A stretch of 64,000 nt of DNA from Gammaproteobacteria bacterium. GTDB lineage: Bacteria > Pseudomonadota > Gammaproteobacteria > Steroidobacterales > Steroidobacteraceae. The number at the start of each line of letters is the position of its first letter. The first letter of the stretch is position 1. The translations under genes and the position numbers were made by a program. Positions 18,900 through 29,654 of this stretch are shown piece after piece. The notes under the pieces were generated by a model. It saw only the letters and a list, made by a program, of their open reading frames with translations, was not told where the DNA came from and searched no databases. Location of the stretch: NCBI GenBank assembly GCA_025358295.1, contig JANYJY010000060.1, positions 32,916 through 96,915 on the forward strand. The letters are read 5' to 3'.

Positions 18900-19967
18900 A
18901 TGGACCGTACTATGACAGAAGGTGGCGATGACGGACTCAATGAGCGAGCACAGCTGCTGCTCAAGGCTCTGATCGAGAGTTACATTCGCGATGGACAGCC
19001 CGTCGGCTCGCGAACCTTATCGCGCGATTCGGGCTTGAGCCTGTCTTCCGCCACCATTCGCAATGTCATGGCCGATCTGGAGGACCTGGGGTTCGTCGCC
19101 TCACCGCACACCTCGGCCGGGCGCATACCGACCGATAAGGGCTACCGTTTCTTCGTCGATACCCTGCTGAAGCTCAAACCCCTGCACCACGAAGAGATCG
19201 AGGAAATAGAGCGTCGCCTGGGCGCAGACGCGGCCAACGGGCGCTCCCTGGTCCAAACCGTGTCGCAAATGCTGTCGAGTGTGACGCACATGGCGGGTCT
19301 CGTGACCTTGCCGAACCCGAACTACGTGGCGCTTTCGCAAATCGAGTTCATCGCTCTGTCCGAGAATCGGGCGCTCGCCATCATGGTGATGAGCAATCGC
19401 GAGGTACAGAATCGGGTGGTTCAGCTGGATCGCTATTACTCGAGCGAGGAGTTGCGCCGCGCCGCCAATTATCTGAATGAGGCGTTCGCTGGACGCTCGC
19501 TGCCGGATGTCAGGGCTCAGCTGGTCGGACAGCTGCAGGAAACCCAGCAACATATGAATCAGCTCATGCAGGACGCCATTCAAATGGCGCAGAAGGTCTT
19601 CATTACCGAGCCGGACGGACGGGTCGAATACGTCATTGCGGGGGAGACCAATCTGATGGGTTTCGCGGAGCTGTCCAATGTGGACCGGCTACGGCGCCTG
19701 TTTGAGGCCTTCAATGAGAAACACGACATTCTGCGGCTGCTGGATAGCTGCCTGCGGGCCGACGGCATCCAGATCTTCATCGGACAGGAATCCGGCTACC
19801 GGATTCTGGACGACATCAGCGTGGTGACGGCGCCGTATATGCTCGACAACCGGGTGGTGGGGGTGTTGGGCATTATCGGGCCGACCCGCATGGCCTACGA
19901 GCGGGTGATTCCCATCGTGGACTTAACGGCAAAACTGCTGGGTTCGGCCTTGAACGCCCGAAAATAG
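18900..19967 (+). CDS. hrcA: Heat-inducible transcription repressor HrcA
   Basis: Repressor that binds CIRCE elements in front of chaperone genes and is kept active by GroE. The 355-residue protein has an N-terminal winged-helix domain (SRTLSRDSGLSLSSATIRNVMADLEDLGF, split over residues 38-65), then an inserted helical dimer domain and a C-terminal GAF-like domain. Two possible ATGs (18900 and 18912) lack a clear ribosome-binding site; I used the first. It heads the heat-shock cluster. No CIRCE repeat is visible near hrcA, grpE or dnaK. Confidence 0.94.
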   Translation: MDRTMTEGGDDGLNERAQLLLKALIESYIRDGQPVGSRTLSRDSGLSLSSATIRNVMADLEDLGFVASPHTSAGRIPTDKGYRFFVDTLLKLKPLHHEEIEEIERRLGADAANGRSLVQTVSQMLSSVTHMAGLVTLPNPNYVALSQIEFIALSENRALAIMVMSNREVQNRVVQLDRYYSSEELRRAANYLNEAFAGRSLPDVRAQLVGQLQETQQHMNQLMQDAIQMAQKVFITEPDGRVEYVIAGETNLMGFAELSNVDRLRRLFEAFNEKHDILRLLDSCLRADGIQIFIGQESGYRILDDISVVTAPYMLDNRVVGVLGIIGPTRMAYERVIPIVDLTAKLLGSALNARK

Positions 19968-20027
19968 CCCCCAAACACAGGCAACGAGCGGCATTCATGC
20001 CGCCATTCTTTTGAGGGCATAGCACGA

Positions 20028-20564
20028 GTGAATGAATCGAATCATGCTGAGGGCGTTGCCCCTTCGGATACCGGTCCGGCAGGCGGCATAGACATGGCAG
20101 CCGCATTGGCGGCCGCCGAAGCCAAGGCCGCCGACAACCGCAACAGCTACCTGCGCGCCGTGGCTGAGCTGGATAATTTTCGCAAACGCAGCGAGCGCGA
20201 AATCGAAAATGCCCGCAAGTTTGCGATCGAGCGGTTCGCACAGGAACTGGTCACAGTAGGAGACGCCTTGGAAGCCGGTATCAATGCCGGCGCCACGACC
20301 CCGGGTCCGGCATTGCTGGAGGGCGCGCAGGCCACTTTGCGGCAGCTGCACCGGGCTTTCGACAAGGGCGGAATCAAGCTCATCGACCCGGCGGGGCAGC
20401 CCTTCGATCCCGAATGGCATGAAGCCATGGTTGCGCAGGAGAGCCGCGAACACCCGCCGAATACGGTGTTGTCGGTTATTCAAAAGGGCTATTCCCTGAA
20501 CGGCCGCCTATTGCGGCCGGCGCGGGTCATTGTGAGCAAGGCGCCGAGTGGCGACGGCAATTGA
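20028..20564 (+). CDS. grpE: Nucleotide exchange factor GrpE
   Basis: Exchanges ADP for ATP on DnaK. The 178-residue protein has a long N-terminal helix (YLRAVAELDNFRKRSEREIENARKFA) and the C-terminal beta domain with HEAMVAQESREHPPNTVLSVIQKGY and LLRPARVIVSK. The start is a GTG at 20028; the previous stop is 60 bases away. The TGA stop overlaps the -35 region of a sigma-32-like promoter for dnaK. Confidence 0.96.
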   Translation: MNESNHAEGVAPSDTGPAGGIDMAAALAAAEAKAADNRNSYLRAVAELDNFRKRSEREIENARKFAIERFAQELVTVGDALEAGINAGATTPGPALLEGAQATLRQLHRAFDKGGIKLIDPAGQPFDPEWHEAMVAQESREHPPNTVLSVIQKGYSLNGRLLRPARVIVSKAPSGDGN

Positions 20565-20588
20565 AAAACGCCGGGTAATCCCCCACGT
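20561..20588 (+). promoter_or_regulatory. Putative sigma-32 heat-shock promoter of dnaK
   Basis: TTGAAA at 20561-20566 and CCCCACGT at 20581-20588, spaced 14 bases, resemble the heat-shock consensus (CTTGAAA and CCCCATNT). It overlaps the end of grpE and precedes the dnaK start by 36 bases, so dnaK-dnaJ could be induced separately from hrcA-grpE. Confidence 0.5.
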
Positions 20589-20624
20589 AGCGGTCAGGTT
20601 GGAAAATTTTAGAGGATTTCTATC

Positions 20625-22565
20625 ATGGGTAAAATGATTGGCATCGATCTGGGCACGACCAATTCTTGCGTCGCGATCATGGAGGGCGGCAAGCCCAAGG
20701 TTATCGAGAATAGCGAGGGCGATCGGACCACGCCGTCGATCGTTGCCTTCACGAAGGATGGCGAGGTGCTGGTGGGACAGTCCGCCAAGCGACAGGCCGT
20801 CACCAACCCCGCCAACACCGTGGCAGCGGTCAAGCGCCTCATCGGACGAAAATTCACCGATGACGTGGTGAAGAAGGACATGAGCATGGTGTCCTACAAT
20901 ATCGTCAAGGCCGACAACGGCGACGCCTGGGTGGAAGCCCAGGGCAAGAAGATGGCGCCCCCCGAGGTATCGGCGCGCGTCCTCATGAAAATGAAAAAGA
21001 CGGCCGAAGACTATCTCGGCGAGCCGGTCACTGAGGCTGTGATCACCGTACCCGCGTATTTCAACGATTCGCAGCGTCAGGCAACCAAGGATGCCGGACG
21101 CATCGCGGGCTTGAACGTCAAGCGCATCATCAATGAGCCCACGGCGGCCGCGCTCGCCTATGGCCTCGACAAGGACGGCGGCGATCGCAAGATCGCGGTC
21201 TACGACTTGGGTGGCGGCACCTTCGACGTGTCGGTGATCGAGATTGCCGAAGTCGATGGAGAGCGCCAGTTCGAAGTGTTGTCGACCAACGGCGATACCT
21301 TCCTGGGCGGCGAAGATTTCGATCTTCGCGTCATCAACTATCTGGCCGACGAGTTCAAGAAGGAAAGCGGCATCGATGTGCGCAAGGATCCTCTCGCCAT
21401 GCAGCGCCTCAAAGAGGCGTCCGAGAAGGCCAAGATCGAGCTGTCCTCGAGCCAGCAGACCGAAGTCAACCTGCCGTACATTACGGCGGATGCGGCGGGA
21501 CCCAAGCATCTGAACATGAAGCTGACCCGGGCGAAGCTCGAATCGCTGGTCGAGGACCTGGTCAAGAAGACCATGGAGCCGTGCCGCATCGCACTGAAGG
21601 ACGCCGGGCTTGCCATGCAGGACGTGAGCGAGGTCATCCTGGTCGGTGGCCAGACGCGCATGCCTCTGGTGCAGCAGGCGGTGAAGGACTTGTTCGGCAA
21701 AGAGCCGCGCAAGGACGTCAATCCCGATGAAGCGGTGGCGGTCGGTGCGGCCATCCAGGGCGGCGTGCTCTCGGGCGAGGTCAAGGATGTGCTGTTGCTG
21801 GACGTGACGCCATTGTCTCTGGGTATCGAGACCCTGGGCGGCATCATGACCAAGGTGATCGAGAAGAACACCACCATCCCCACGAAGGCGTCGCAGACGT
21901 TCTCCACGGCCGATGACAATCAGACGGGTGTGACCATCCATGTGCTGCAGGGTGAACGCGATCGTTCGACCGACAACAAATCCCTCGGACGCTTCGATCT
22001 CACGGATATTCCGGCCGCGCCGCGCGGCTTGCCGCAAATCGAGGTGGCTTTCGACATCGACGCCAACGGCATTTTGAATGTCTCGGCGAAAGACGTGAAA
22101 ACCGGCAAGGAGCAGCGCATCGTCATCAAGGCGTCGAGCGGCTTATCCGAGGCTGAAATCAAGCGCATGGTCGGCGATGCCGAGGCGCATGCCGAGGAGG
22201 ATAAGAAATTCCGCGAACTCGTCGGTGCACGCAATAAGGCCGATGCAACCGTACATACGGTGGAGAAGGCGCTGAAAGATGTCGGCGACAAGGTCTCCGA
22301 CGATGAGAAGAAAGCCGCCAATGAGGCGATTGCTGCGGTCAAAACGGCCATGAGCGGTGATGACCGCGAGGATATCGAGGCCAAGACTCAGGCGCTTGAG
22401 CAGGCATCCAGTGCCGTGCTGCAGAAAATGTACGAGCAGTCGGCAGCGAGCGCCGGCGCATCGGGAGATACTGGCGGAGCCGCAGGCCATACCGAAACTC
22501 CCAAGGATGATGTGCTCGATGCAGAATTCGAAGAAGTTAAGGAAGGCGATCGCAAAAAGGCCTAA
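20625..22565 (+). CDS. dnaK: Chaperone DnaK (Hsp70)
   Basis: ATP-dependent protein-folding chaperone. The 646-residue protein starts [17 protein letters not shown], with phosphate-binding loops [13 protein letters not shown] and [13 protein letters not shown], the substrate-binding domain (about residues 390-505) and a helical lid. The C-terminus contains [11 protein letters not shown], the usual EEV-type tail. GAGGA-like sequence lies before the ATG. It works with GrpE and DnaJ in this cluster. Its last codons form the left arm of a hairpin. Confidence 0.98.
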   Translation: MGKMIGIDLGTTNSCVAIMEGGKPKVIENSEGDRTTPSIVAFTKDGEVLVGQSAKRQAVTNPANTVAAVKRLIGRKFTDDVVKKDMSMVSYNIVKADNGDAWVEAQGKKMAPPEVSARVLMKMKKTAEDYLGEPVTEAVITVPAYFNDSQRQATKDAGRIAGLNVKRIINEPTAAALAYGLDKDGGDRKIAVYDLGGGTFDVSVIEIAEVDGERQFEVLSTNGDTFLGGEDFDLRVINYLADEFKKESGIDVRKDPLAMQRLKEASEKAKIELSSSQQTEVNLPYITADAAGPKHLNMKLTRAKLESLVEDLVKKTMEPCRIALKDAGLAMQDVSEVILVGGQTRMPLVQQAVKDLFGKEPRKDVNPDEAVAVGAAIQGGVLSGEVKDVLLLDVTPLSLGIETLGGIMTKVIEKNTTIPTKASQTFSTADDNQTGVTIHVLQGERDRSTDNKSLGRFDLTDIPAAPRGLPQIEVAFDIDANGILNVSAKDVKTGKEQRIVIKASSGLSEAEIKRMVGDAEAHAEEDKKFRELVGARNKADATVHTVEKALKDVGDKVSDDEKKAANEAIAAVKTAMSGDDREDIEAKTQALEQASSAVLQKMYEQSAASAGASGDTGGAAGHTETPKDDVLDAEFEEVKEGDRKKA

Positions 22566-22576
22566 CGGGCCTTTTT
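22554..22576 (+). terminator. Hairpin with T tract overlapping the dnaK stop
   Basis: AAAAAGGCC (22554-22562) and GGCCTTTTT (22568-22576) form a perfect 9-bp stem with a 5-base loop and end in five T. The left arm is the end of the dnaK coding region. It could terminate or pause transcription before dnaJ. Confidence 0.6.
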
Positions 22577-22598
22577 GGGCGCGGGATTATTTTGATCC

Positions 22599-22633
22599 GA
22601 ACCGCCGGCAGGTGTTGCCGGCGGTTCGTTTTT
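22599..22633 (+). terminator. Rho-independent terminator between dnaK and dnaJ
   Basis: A perfect 12-bp stem (GAACCGCCGGCA at 22599-22610, TGCCGGCGGTTC at 22616-22627) with a 5-base loop is followed by G and five T. It follows the first hairpin by 22 bases. Together they should reduce read-through from dnaK to dnaJ, lowering the DnaJ to DnaK ratio. Confidence 0.75.
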
Positions 22634-22658
22634 ATGGGCGATCCCCATAGGGTGAGCA

Positions 22659-23777
22659 ATGTCGAAGCAGGATTACTACAAGCTCCTTGATCTTCCCAAG
22701 AGCGCGACCGAAGCGGAAATCAAAAAGGCGTATCGACGCCTCGCCATGAAATTTCATCCGGACCGCAATCCGGACGACCCGGAAGCCGAGCACAAATTCA
22801 AAGAGGCCAAGGAGGCTTACGAGGTGCTCTGCGACGCACAGAAGCGCGCCGTTTACGATCAGTTCGGGCATGCCGGCCTCGAGGGCGGCCGTGGCGGTGG
22901 TTTCAGCGCCGGTGAAGCATTCGGCGACATCTTCGGCGAGATGTTCGGCGACATCTTCGCGGGCGGCCAGCGCGGCCGATCTCAGGTGTTTCGCGGCGCC
23001 GATCTGCGCTACGAACTCGAACTCGATCTGGAACAGGCGGTGTTCGGCACCGACACGGAGATTCAAATTCCCTCCTTAGCGGAGTGCCAGACGTGCAAGG
23101 GCACGGGAGCCGCGAAGGGATCGGCGCCTAAAACTTGCGATACCTGTCATGGCCAGGGGCAGGTGCGGGTGCAGCAGTCCATCTTCACCATCCAGCAACC
23201 CTGTCCGCGCTGCAAAGGCCGCGGCAAGATTATCAGCAATCCCTGCGACAGCTGCTTCGGCCAGGGCCGGGTGCGGCAGGAAAAGACCTTGCCCGTGAAC
23301 ATACCCGCAGGAGTCGATACGGGCGATCGTATACGCTTGAACGGCGAGGGTGAGGCGGGCCGCAACGGTGGGCCCGCGGGCGATCTGTATGTCGAGGTAC
23401 GGGTTCGCGAGCACGCCATATTCGAACGTGACGGCAGCAATTTGTCCTGCGAGGTTCCGGTGAGCTTCACCACTGCCGCCCTCGGCGGCTCGGTGGAGGT
23501 GCCGACCCTCAGCGGCGAAGTCGTGCTGAAAATACCCAGTGAAACTCAATCAGGCCGGATATTTCGCGTGCGTGAAAAAGGCGTTCGCCCGGTGCGCGGC
23601 GGAGCGCCCGGTGACTTGTTCTGCCGGGTCATGGTCGAGACCCCGGTGAAACTGGGTGCAGAACAGAAGGAACTCTTGCGCAAGTTCGAGGCCTCGCTGC
23701 AGCAGGGCAGCCACCAGCCCCGCGAGCAGTCCTTCTTCGAGGGCGTCAAGAAATTCTTTACCGGCACGGTTGACTAG
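22659..23777 (+). CDS. dnaJ: Chaperone DnaJ (Hsp40)
   Basis: Co-chaperone that stimulates DnaK ATPase. The 372-residue protein has the J domain with the HPD triad (FHPDRNPDD), a Gly/Phe region with a repeated [13 protein letters not shown], four zinc-binding repeats ([32 protein letters not shown]) and the C-terminal substrate domains. GGGTGA lies just before the ATG. The gene follows two hairpins after dnaK, and dapB starts 10 bases downstream. Confidence 0.97.
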   Translation: MSKQDYYKLLDLPKSATEAEIKKAYRRLAMKFHPDRNPDDPEAEHKFKEAKEAYEVLCDAQKRAVYDQFGHAGLEGGRGGGFSAGEAFGDIFGEMFGDIFAGGQRGRSQVFRGADLRYELELDLEQAVFGTDTEIQIPSLAECQTCKGTGAAKGSAPKTCDTCHGQGQVRVQQSIFTIQQPCPRCKGRGKIISNPCDSCFGQGRVRQEKTLPVNIPAGVDTGDRIRLNGEGEAGRNGGPAGDLYVEVRVREHAIFERDGSNLSCEVPVSFTTAALGGSVEVPTLSGEVVLKIPSETQSGRIFRVREKGVRPVRGGAPGDLFCRVMVETPVKLGAEQKELLRKFEASLQQGSHQPREQSFFEGVKKFFTGTVD

Positions 23778-23787
23778 GCCGCCTCGC

Positions 23788-24582
23788 ATGCAGTCCATCG
23801 CCATCTTCGGGATCACGGGCCGAATGGGCCAATCGCTGCTGCGAGCCCTGCGGGACTCAGAAGTCCTCGCCTTAAGCGGTGCCATTGCCTCGGTGGACAG
23901 CCCGAGACTCGGTCTGGATGCGGCGGCCGAGGGCATCGCCACCGGCGTGATAATCGCCTGCGACATGGCACAGGGAATCCGCGGCGCCGCGGTGGCGGTG
24001 GACTTCAGCGTCGGTGCCAGCGTGAGCGCGCATGCCCAGGCCTGTGCGGTCGCCGAGGTCCCCCTCCTGATGGGCGTCACGGGGCTCGATGCCGCGGCCT
24101 TAGGCGCCCTGCGCAGGGCGTCCGAGGTTATTCCCGTGCTGCTTGCCCCGAATACCAGCGTCGGCGTCGGCGTGGTGACCCAATTGGTGTCAATGGCGGC
24201 GCTCGGACTTGGGCCCACCTACGACGTGGAAATCTTCGAAGCCCACCACCGCATGAAACGCGATGCCCCGTCGGGCACCGCGCTGGCGCTGGGACAGGCG
24301 GTGGCCGAGGCCCGCGGCGTGTCCTTGCAGGAGGTCGCAGCCTATGACCGGGCGGGGCAAAACACGGCGCGAGGGCCCGGCAGCATCGGCTTTGCCAGTT
24401 TGCGGGCCGGGGATATCGTTGGCGATCACACCGTAACCTTTGCCGCAGCCGGGGAGCGGGTCGAGATCACTCACCGCGCCTCCGACCGGATGACCTTTGC
24501 TCGAGGGGCCCTGCGGGCGGCGGAATGGCTGATTGGCAGGCCGGCGGGTCTCTACAGCATGCGGGATGTGCTTGGGCTTTAA
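23788..24582 (+). CDS. dapB: 4-hydroxy-tetrahydrodipicolinate reductase
   Basis: NAD(P)H-dependent step of lysine and diaminopimelate synthesis. The 264-residue protein has the nucleotide motif FGITGRMGQSL at the start and the active-site signature EAHHRMKRDAPSGTAL at about residue 150. The ATG at 23788 gives the family start; the frame is open upstream into dnaJ. Placement 10 bases after dnaJ and before carAB is a common gammaproteobacterial order. Confidence 0.95.
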   Translation: MQSIAIFGITGRMGQSLLRALRDSEVLALSGAIASVDSPRLGLDAAAEGIATGVIIACDMAQGIRGAAVAVDFSVGASVSAHAQACAVAEVPLLMGVTGLDAAALGALRRASEVIPVLLAPNTSVGVGVVTQLVSMAALGLGPTYDVEIFEAHHRMKRDAPSGTALALGQAVAEARGVSLQEVAAYDRAGQNTARGPGSIGFASLRAGDIVGDHTVTFAAAGERVEITHRASDRMTFARGALRAAEWLIGRPAGLYSMRDVLGL

Positions 24583-24603
24583 AAGAAAGGATGGACAGAA
24601 GCA

Positions 24604-24632
24604 TGGACAGTGATCGCGTGCATCGTTAATAT
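24604..24632 (+). promoter_or_regulatory. Candidate carA promoter
   Basis: TGGACA (24604-24609) and TAATAT (24627-24632) are 17 bases apart. Transcription would start near 24639 and give a leader of about 108 nt before the carA GTG that contains the hairpin at 24666-24703. Confidence 0.4.
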
Positions 24633-24665
24633 TCGCGCCCGGAAACTGGCTGCGAATTAACCCAT

Positions 24666-24703
24666 AAAGCGGGAGGACGTTCTGAAGGAGCGCCTCCCGC
24701 TTT
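24666..24703 (+). promoter_or_regulatory. Hairpin in the carA leader
   Basis: Arms AAAGCGGGAGG (24666-24676) and CCTCCCGCTTT (24693-24703) pair perfectly over 11 bp with a 16-base loop. Only three T follow, so it is weak as a terminator of dapB; its position in the presumed carA leader suggests possible attenuation control. Confidence 0.5.
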
Positions 24704-24746
24704 GCGCATCTGCGGAATGCTCCGTAGTGCAAAGCGAGGAACCGGA

Positions 24747-25925
24747 GTGTCGACACCTGCAGTGCTAGCTCTCGAAGATGGCACCGTGTTCCGTGGCGTC
24801 TCAGTAGGCGCAAAAGGCAACACGACTGGTGAAGTAGTTTTCAATACGGCGATGACGGGGTATCAGGAAATCCTGACCGATCCCTCTTATTGCCGGCAAA
24901 TTGTCACTCTCACGTATCCCCACGTCGGCAATACCGGCACCACGCCGGAGGATCTGGAATCAAGTGCGGTCTATTCCGCAGGCTTGGTGATCCGCGATTT
25001 ACCCTTGCTGCATTCCAACTGGCGCGCCACTGAGTCGCTGCAGGGCTTCCTACAGCGCTGCAAGGTGGTGGCGATTGCGGACATTGATACCCGCAAGCTC
25101 ACCCGATTGCTGCGCGAGAAGGGCGCGCAGTCGGGATGCATTATGACCGGCGAGAAGATTGATGAGACCGCCGCGGTGCGCGCCGCCAAGAAATTCCCTG
25201 GCTTGAAGGGCATGGACCTCGCCAAGGTCGTCACCACCAAGAGAATCTACCAATGGAACGACGGGCTGATCTGGAAGCCGTCCACCAAGCCGCCACGCCC
25301 GCAGAGCCGCCTGCACGTCGTTGCCTATGACTTCGGCATCAAGCGCAATATTCTGCGCATACTCGCCGAGCACGGGTGTCGCATGACTGTGGTGCCCGCA
25401 CAAACTCCTGCAGATCAAGTACTTGCGATGAATCCTGATGGTATCTTCTTAAGTAATGGTCCCGGGGATCCAGAGCCTTGCGATTACGCCATCGAGGCGA
25501 TTGCGCGCTTTCTGGAGACCGACATCCCGGTGTTCGGGATTTGCCTGGGTCATCAGCTATTGGGTTTGGCCAGCGGCGCCAAGACCATGAAAATGAAATT
25601 CGGCCACCATGGGGCGAATCATCCGGTTTCGGAGCTCGACTCCGGTCGGGTACTGATCTCGAGCCAAAACCACGGCTTTGCCGTGGATGAAACGACGCTG
25701 CCTGCCACGCTGCGCGCCACTCACCGTTCCTTGTTCGACGGTTCCCTGCAAGGCGTGGCGCGCACGGACCGGCCGGCGTTCAGCTTTCAGGGTCACCCTG
25801 AGGCCAGTCCGGGACCGCATGATCTGCGGCTGCTGTTCGAACACTTTATGTACTTGATGGTGAAGCGCATGCAGGCCCATTCGCGCGGCCGTAATTCCGT
25901 CAAACAAAAATCCGCCGAGAGTTAA
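24747..25925 (+). CDS. carA: Carbamoyl-phosphate synthase small subunit (glutamine amidotransferase)
   Basis: Supplies ammonia from glutamine to CarB for arginine and pyrimidine synthesis. The 392-residue protein has the N-terminal CPSase domain ([17 protein letters not shown]) and a class I amidotransferase domain with nucleophile Cys in [10 protein letters not shown] and the His/Glu pair in [11 protein letters not shown]. The GTG at 24747 is chosen because GAGGA lies 8 bases upstream. Its TAA directly precedes the carB GTG with no gap. Confidence 0.97.
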   Translation: MSTPAVLALEDGTVFRGVSVGAKGNTTGEVVFNTAMTGYQEILTDPSYCRQIVTLTYPHVGNTGTTPEDLESSAVYSAGLVIRDLPLLHSNWRATESLQGFLQRCKVVAIADIDTRKLTRLLREKGAQSGCIMTGEKIDETAAVRAAKKFPGLKGMDLAKVVTTKRIYQWNDGLIWKPSTKPPRPQSRLHVVAYDFGIKRNILRILAEHGCRMTVVPAQTPADQVLAMNPDGIFLSNGPGDPEPCDYAIEAIARFLETDIPVFGICLGHQLLGLASGAKTMKMKFGHHGANHPVSELDSGRVLISSQNHGFAVDETTLPATLRATHRSLFDGSLQGVARTDRPAFSFQGHPEASPGPHDLRLLFEHFMYLMVKRMQAHSRGRNSVKQKSAES

Positions 25926-28900
25926 GTGCCCAAGCGAAACGACCTCAGCAGCATCCTCATCATCGGCGCAGGGCCCATCATCATAGGCCAGGCCTGCGAG
26001 TTCGATTATTCTGGAGCTCAAGCCTGTAAAGCATTGAAAGAAGAAGGTTATCGAGTCATTTTGGTGAACTCGAACCCGGCTACGATCATGACCGATCCGG
26101 AAACTGCGGATGCCGTCTACATCGAGCCCATCAACTGGCGAACCATCGCGCGCATCATCGAGAAGGAACGCCCCAGCGCCTTGCTGCCCACCATGGGCGG
26201 CCAGACCGCGCTCAACACGGCGCTCGACTTGGTACGCGAGGGGGTGTTGGAGAAGTTCAATGTCGAGATGATCGGCGCCTCACAGCGCGCCATCGACATG
26301 GCGGAGGATCGGGAATTGTTCCGGCGCGCCATGGCCGATATCAATCTCGAAACCGCGCGCGCGCGAATCGCCCATAGCATGGAGGAAGCGCTGGCCGTGC
26401 AGGCCGAGATCGGCTTCCCCACCGTGATTCGTCCGTCCTTTACCCTGGGCGGCAGCGGCGGCGGCATTGCCTACAATCGCGAGGAATTCGAGGCCATCGT
26501 GGCGCGCGGGCTCGATGCCTCGCCCACCAACGAGGTGCTGCTCGAGGAATCGGTGCTGGGTTGGAAGGAATATGAAATGGAAGTCGTCCGCGATCGCGAC
26601 GACAATTGCATCATCGTCTGCTCGATAGAGAACGTCGACCCGATGGGGGTGCACACCGGTGACTCGATCACCGTGGCGCCTGCCCAGACCCTGACCGACC
26701 GCGAGTATCAGCGGCTCCGGGATGCGTCGATTGCGGTGCTGCGCAAAATAGGCGTCGACACCGGCGGCTCCAACGTACAGTTTGCGATCAATCCGGAGGA
26801 CGGCCGGGTATTGGTCATTGAGATGAACCCGCGCGTGTCACGGTCCTCGGCGCTGGCATCGAAGGCCACGGGCTTTCCCATCGCCAAGATCGCAGCCAAG
26901 CTCGCGGTAGGCTACACGCTCGATGAGCTGAAGAACGAAATCACCGGCGGTGCGACACCGGCGTCCTTCGAACCGACCATCGACTACGTAGTGACTAAGA
27001 TACCAAGGTTCACCTTCGAGAAGTTTCCCGGCTCGAACACCCGCCTCACCACTCAAATGAAGTCGGTGGGCGAGGCCATGGCCATCGGCCGCACGTTTCA
27101 GGAATCGATGCAGAAGGCGCTGCGCAGCTTGGAAACCGGCTTCGACGGCTTCAATGAGCAGTTAACCCTGCCGCTGACCGACGAAGCGGCTGAGCAACTA
27201 TCCTATGAATTGCGCTGGCCGGGGCCGAACCGAATTCTGTATGTCGCCGACGCGTTCCGCGCAGGCTGGACTCTGCAGCACGTATTCGAAGCCACCAAAA
27301 TCGACCCCTGGTTCCTGGCCCAGATCGAGGACTTGGTGCGAGAGGAGGCGGTGCTCGCGAAGGATGGCTTCGATAGCCTCGATCTGCCGCGATTGCGTGC
27401 GCTGAAGCGCAAGGGCTTCTCCGATTCGCGCATAGCCAAATTGACGGCACGAGACGAAGCCACGGTACGCAGCCGGCGCCGCAAGCTCGGATTGCACCCG
27501 GTGTATAAGCGCGTCGATACCTGTGCCGCGGAATTTGCCACCTCCACCGCCTATCTGTATTCGACCTATGAAGAGGAATGCGAGGCGAATCCCAGCAGCC
27601 GCCGTAAGATCATGATCCTGGGCGGCGGTCCCAATCGAATCGGGCAGGGAATCGAATTCGATTATTGCTGTGTGCATGCGGCGATGGCGTTGCGCGAAGA
27701 CGGCTTCGAAACCCTGATGGTCAACTGCAATCCGGAAACGGTATCGACGGATTACGACACCTCGGACCGCCTGTATTTCGAACCCCTGACTTTCGAAGAC
27801 GTCATGGAGATCATCGAGAAGGAGAAGCCCGAAGGGGTGATCGTGCAATTCGGAGGGCAGACGCCATTGAAGCTGTCGCGCGCACTGGCCGCCGCGGGAG
27901 CCCCCATCATCGGCACCACTCCCGACAGCATCGATGTCGCTGAGGATCGCGAGCGCTTTCAGAAGTTGGTGACGGCCCTGAAGCTCAAACAGCCGGCCAA
28001 CGCCTCGGCGCGCACCGAAGAGTCCGCCGTGCTGCTGGCGCGTGACGTCGGGTTCCCGCTGGTCGTGCGGCCGAGCTATGTCTTGGGTGGACGGGCGATG
28101 GAGGTCGTATTCAATGAGGACGATCTGCGCCAATACATGATCGATGCGGTAAAGGTGTCGAACGACAGTCCCGTGCTGCTGGACCGTTTTTTGGACCTCG
28201 CCATCGAAGTGGACGTGGACGCGGTGAGCGACGGCGAGAACGTCTTGATCGGCGGCATCATGGAGCACATCGAGCAGGCGGGAGTGCACTCGGGAGACTC
28301 CAGCTGCTCGCTGCCGCCGTACGGCCTGTCGCAGGAGATTCAAGATGAATTGCGGGCGCAGACGCGCAAGCTTGCGAAGGCGCTCAATGTCGTCGGCTTG
28401 ATGAACATTCAATTCGCCATCCAAAGCGGCGTGATTTACATCCTCGAAGTGAATCCGCGCGCCTCGCGCACCGTGCCGTTCGTCTCCAAGGCCACGGGCA
28501 TTCCCCTCGCCAAGGTCGCGGCGCGGGTCATGACCGGCAAGACACTGGTCATGCAGGGGCGCACCGAAGAGCGCATCCCGCCGTATTTCTCGGTCAAGGA
28601 AGCGGTGTTTCCGTTCAATAAGTTTCCCGAGGCCGATCCTATCCTGGGCCCGGAAATGAAATCCACCGGCGAAGTGATGGGCACGGGACATACTTTCGGC
28701 GAGGCCTATGCCAAGGCACAGGCTGCTTCCGGAGTCACATTGCCCACACACGGTCTGTGCTTTATCAGCGTGCGCGACCGCGACAAGCCGGGGGCGGTGA
28801 TTCTGGCGCAAATGCTGATCGAGCGCGGCTTCGAGATTGCCGCCACCGGCGGCACTGCCCAGGTGCTGGAGGCGGCGGGAATCGCCTGCCGGCGAGTAAA

Positions 28901-29150
28901 CAAAGTGCGGGAGGGTCGCCCGCACGTCGTCGATATGATAAAAAACGACGAGGTGGCGTTGATCGTCAATACCACCGAAGGCAAGCAAGCCGTGCGCGAA
29001 TCCCGATCCATTCGCCGCGAGGCGGTTGCCAGGAAGGTGACCTACTACACGACCGTGCCGGGAGCCCGGGCGACCTGCGATGCCCTTGATCATCTGGGCG
29101 ATATTGAAGTGAATCGACTGCAGGACTTGCATAAGGAAATGTTGGCGTGA
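25926..29150 (+). CDS. carB: Carbamoyl-phosphate synthase large subunit
   Basis: Makes carbamoyl phosphate from bicarbonate, ammonia and two ATP. The 1074-residue protein has two homologous halves, each with an ATP-grasp domain ([14 protein letters not shown] in the first, [15 protein letters not shown] in the second) and an N-terminal GAGPI or GGGPN loop; the last 140 residues form the allosteric MGS-like domain. The start is a GTG immediately after the carA stop. Its last bases overlap the greA start as GTGA. Confidence 0.98.
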   Translation: MPKRNDLSSILIIGAGPIIIGQACEFDYSGAQACKALKEEGYRVILVNSNPATIMTDPETADAVYIEPINWRTIARIIEKERPSALLPTMGGQTALNTALDLVREGVLEKFNVEMIGASQRAIDMAEDRELFRRAMADINLETARARIAHSMEEALAVQAEIGFPTVIRPSFTLGGSGGGIAYNREEFEAIVARGLDASPTNEVLLEESVLGWKEYEMEVVRDRDDNCIIVCSIENVDPMGVHTGDSITVAPAQTLTDREYQRLRDASIAVLRKIGVDTGGSNVQFAINPEDGRVLVIEMNPRVSRSSALASKATGFPIAKIAAKLAVGYTLDELKNEITGGATPASFEPTIDYVVTKIPRFTFEKFPGSNTRLTTQMKSVGEAMAIGRTFQESMQKALRSLETGFDGFNEQLTLPLTDEAAEQLSYELRWPGPNRILYVADAFRAGWTLQHVFEATKIDPWFLAQIEDLVREEAVLAKDGFDSLDLPRLRALKRKGFSDSRIAKLTARDEATVRSRRRKLGLHPVYKRVDTCAAEFATSTAYLYSTYEEECEANPSSRRKIMILGGGPNRIGQGIEFDYCCVHAAMALREDGFETLMVNCNPETVSTDYDTSDRLYFEPLTFEDVMEIIEKEKPEGVIVQFGGQTPLKLSRALAAAGAPIIGTTPDSIDVAEDRERFQKLVTALKLKQPANASARTEESAVLLARDVGFPLVVRPSYVLGGRAMEVVFNEDDLRQYMIDAVKVSNDSPVLLDRFLDLAIEVDVDAVSDGENVLIGGIMEHIEQAGVHSGDSSCSLPPYGLSQEIQDELRAQTRKLAKALNVVGLMNIQFAIQSGVIYILEVNPRASRTVPFVSKATGIPLAKVAARVMTGKTLVMQGRTEERIPPYFSVKEAVFPFNKFPEADPILGPEMKSTGEVMGTGHTFGEAYAKAQAASGVTLPTHGLCFISVRDRDKPGAVILAQMLIERGFEIAATGGTAQVLEAAGIACRRVNKVREGRPHVVDMIKNDEVALIVNTTEGKQAVRESRSIRREAVARKVTYYTTVPGARATCDALDHLGDIEVNRLQDLHKEMLA

Positions 29151-29623
29151 AGCGAACCCCCATGACCCTACGCGGCGCTGAGCGGCTGCGAGTGGAATTG
29201 AAACAGCTCAAGAGCGAAGCCCGGCCGAACGTCATCAAGGCGATCGCCGAGGCGCGTGCCCACGGCGATTTGAGTGAGAACGCCGAATACCACGCGGCGC
29301 GTGAACAGCAGAGCTTCATTGAAGGACGCATCAACGACATCGAGAATCGCCTCTCGAATTCGGAAGTCATCGATGTCACCAAATTGACCGCCAGCGGCCG
29401 GGTTGTGTTCGGCTCGACCATCGAGCTCGAGGACCAGGACGGCGGCAACAAAGTCGTGTACCAGCTGGTCGGCGATGATGAGGCAAGCATCAAGCAGGGT
29501 CTGCTCTCGGTGTCTTCACCCATTGCCCGCGCCCTGATCGGAAAATCCGCGGGTGATGTGGTGGATGTGACTACACCGGGCGGCACGCATAGCTATGAAA
29601 TCGTCTCCGTGAAATACGTCTGA
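29147..29623 (+). CDS. greA: Transcription elongation factor GreA
   Basis: Stimulates RNA cleavage by backtracked RNA polymerase. The 158-residue protein has an N-terminal antiparallel coiled coil with the acidic tip segment [19 protein letters not shown] and a C-terminal FKBP-like domain ending EIVSVKYV. The start is a GTG overlapping the carB stop (GTGA), with AAGGA about 11 bases upstream. The carAB-greA order is conserved. Confidence 0.96.
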   Translation: MKRTPMTLRGAERLRVELKQLKSEARPNVIKAIAEARAHGDLSENAEYHAAREQQSFIEGRINDIENRLSNSEVIDVTKLTASGRVVFGSTIELEDQDGGNKVVYQLVGDDEASIKQGLLSVSSPIARALIGKSAGDVVDVTTPGGTHSYEIVSVKYV

Positions 29624-29654
29624 GCCGGCGGGCGACGCCGCGCGTGGGTTGAGC

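Noticed and set aside
20017..20034. TAGCACGAGTG before grpE as a CIRCE half-site
   Set aside because: The two halves are adjacent rather than inverted with a 9-base spacer; not a CIRCE.
20508..22037. 509-codon open frame opposite dnaK
   Set aside because: Antisense to a certain gene; no recognisable domain, and long opposite frames are expected at this GC content.
27198..29132. 644-codon open frame opposite carB
   Set aside because: Shadow of carB; His/Arg/Asp-rich composition typical of antisense translation.
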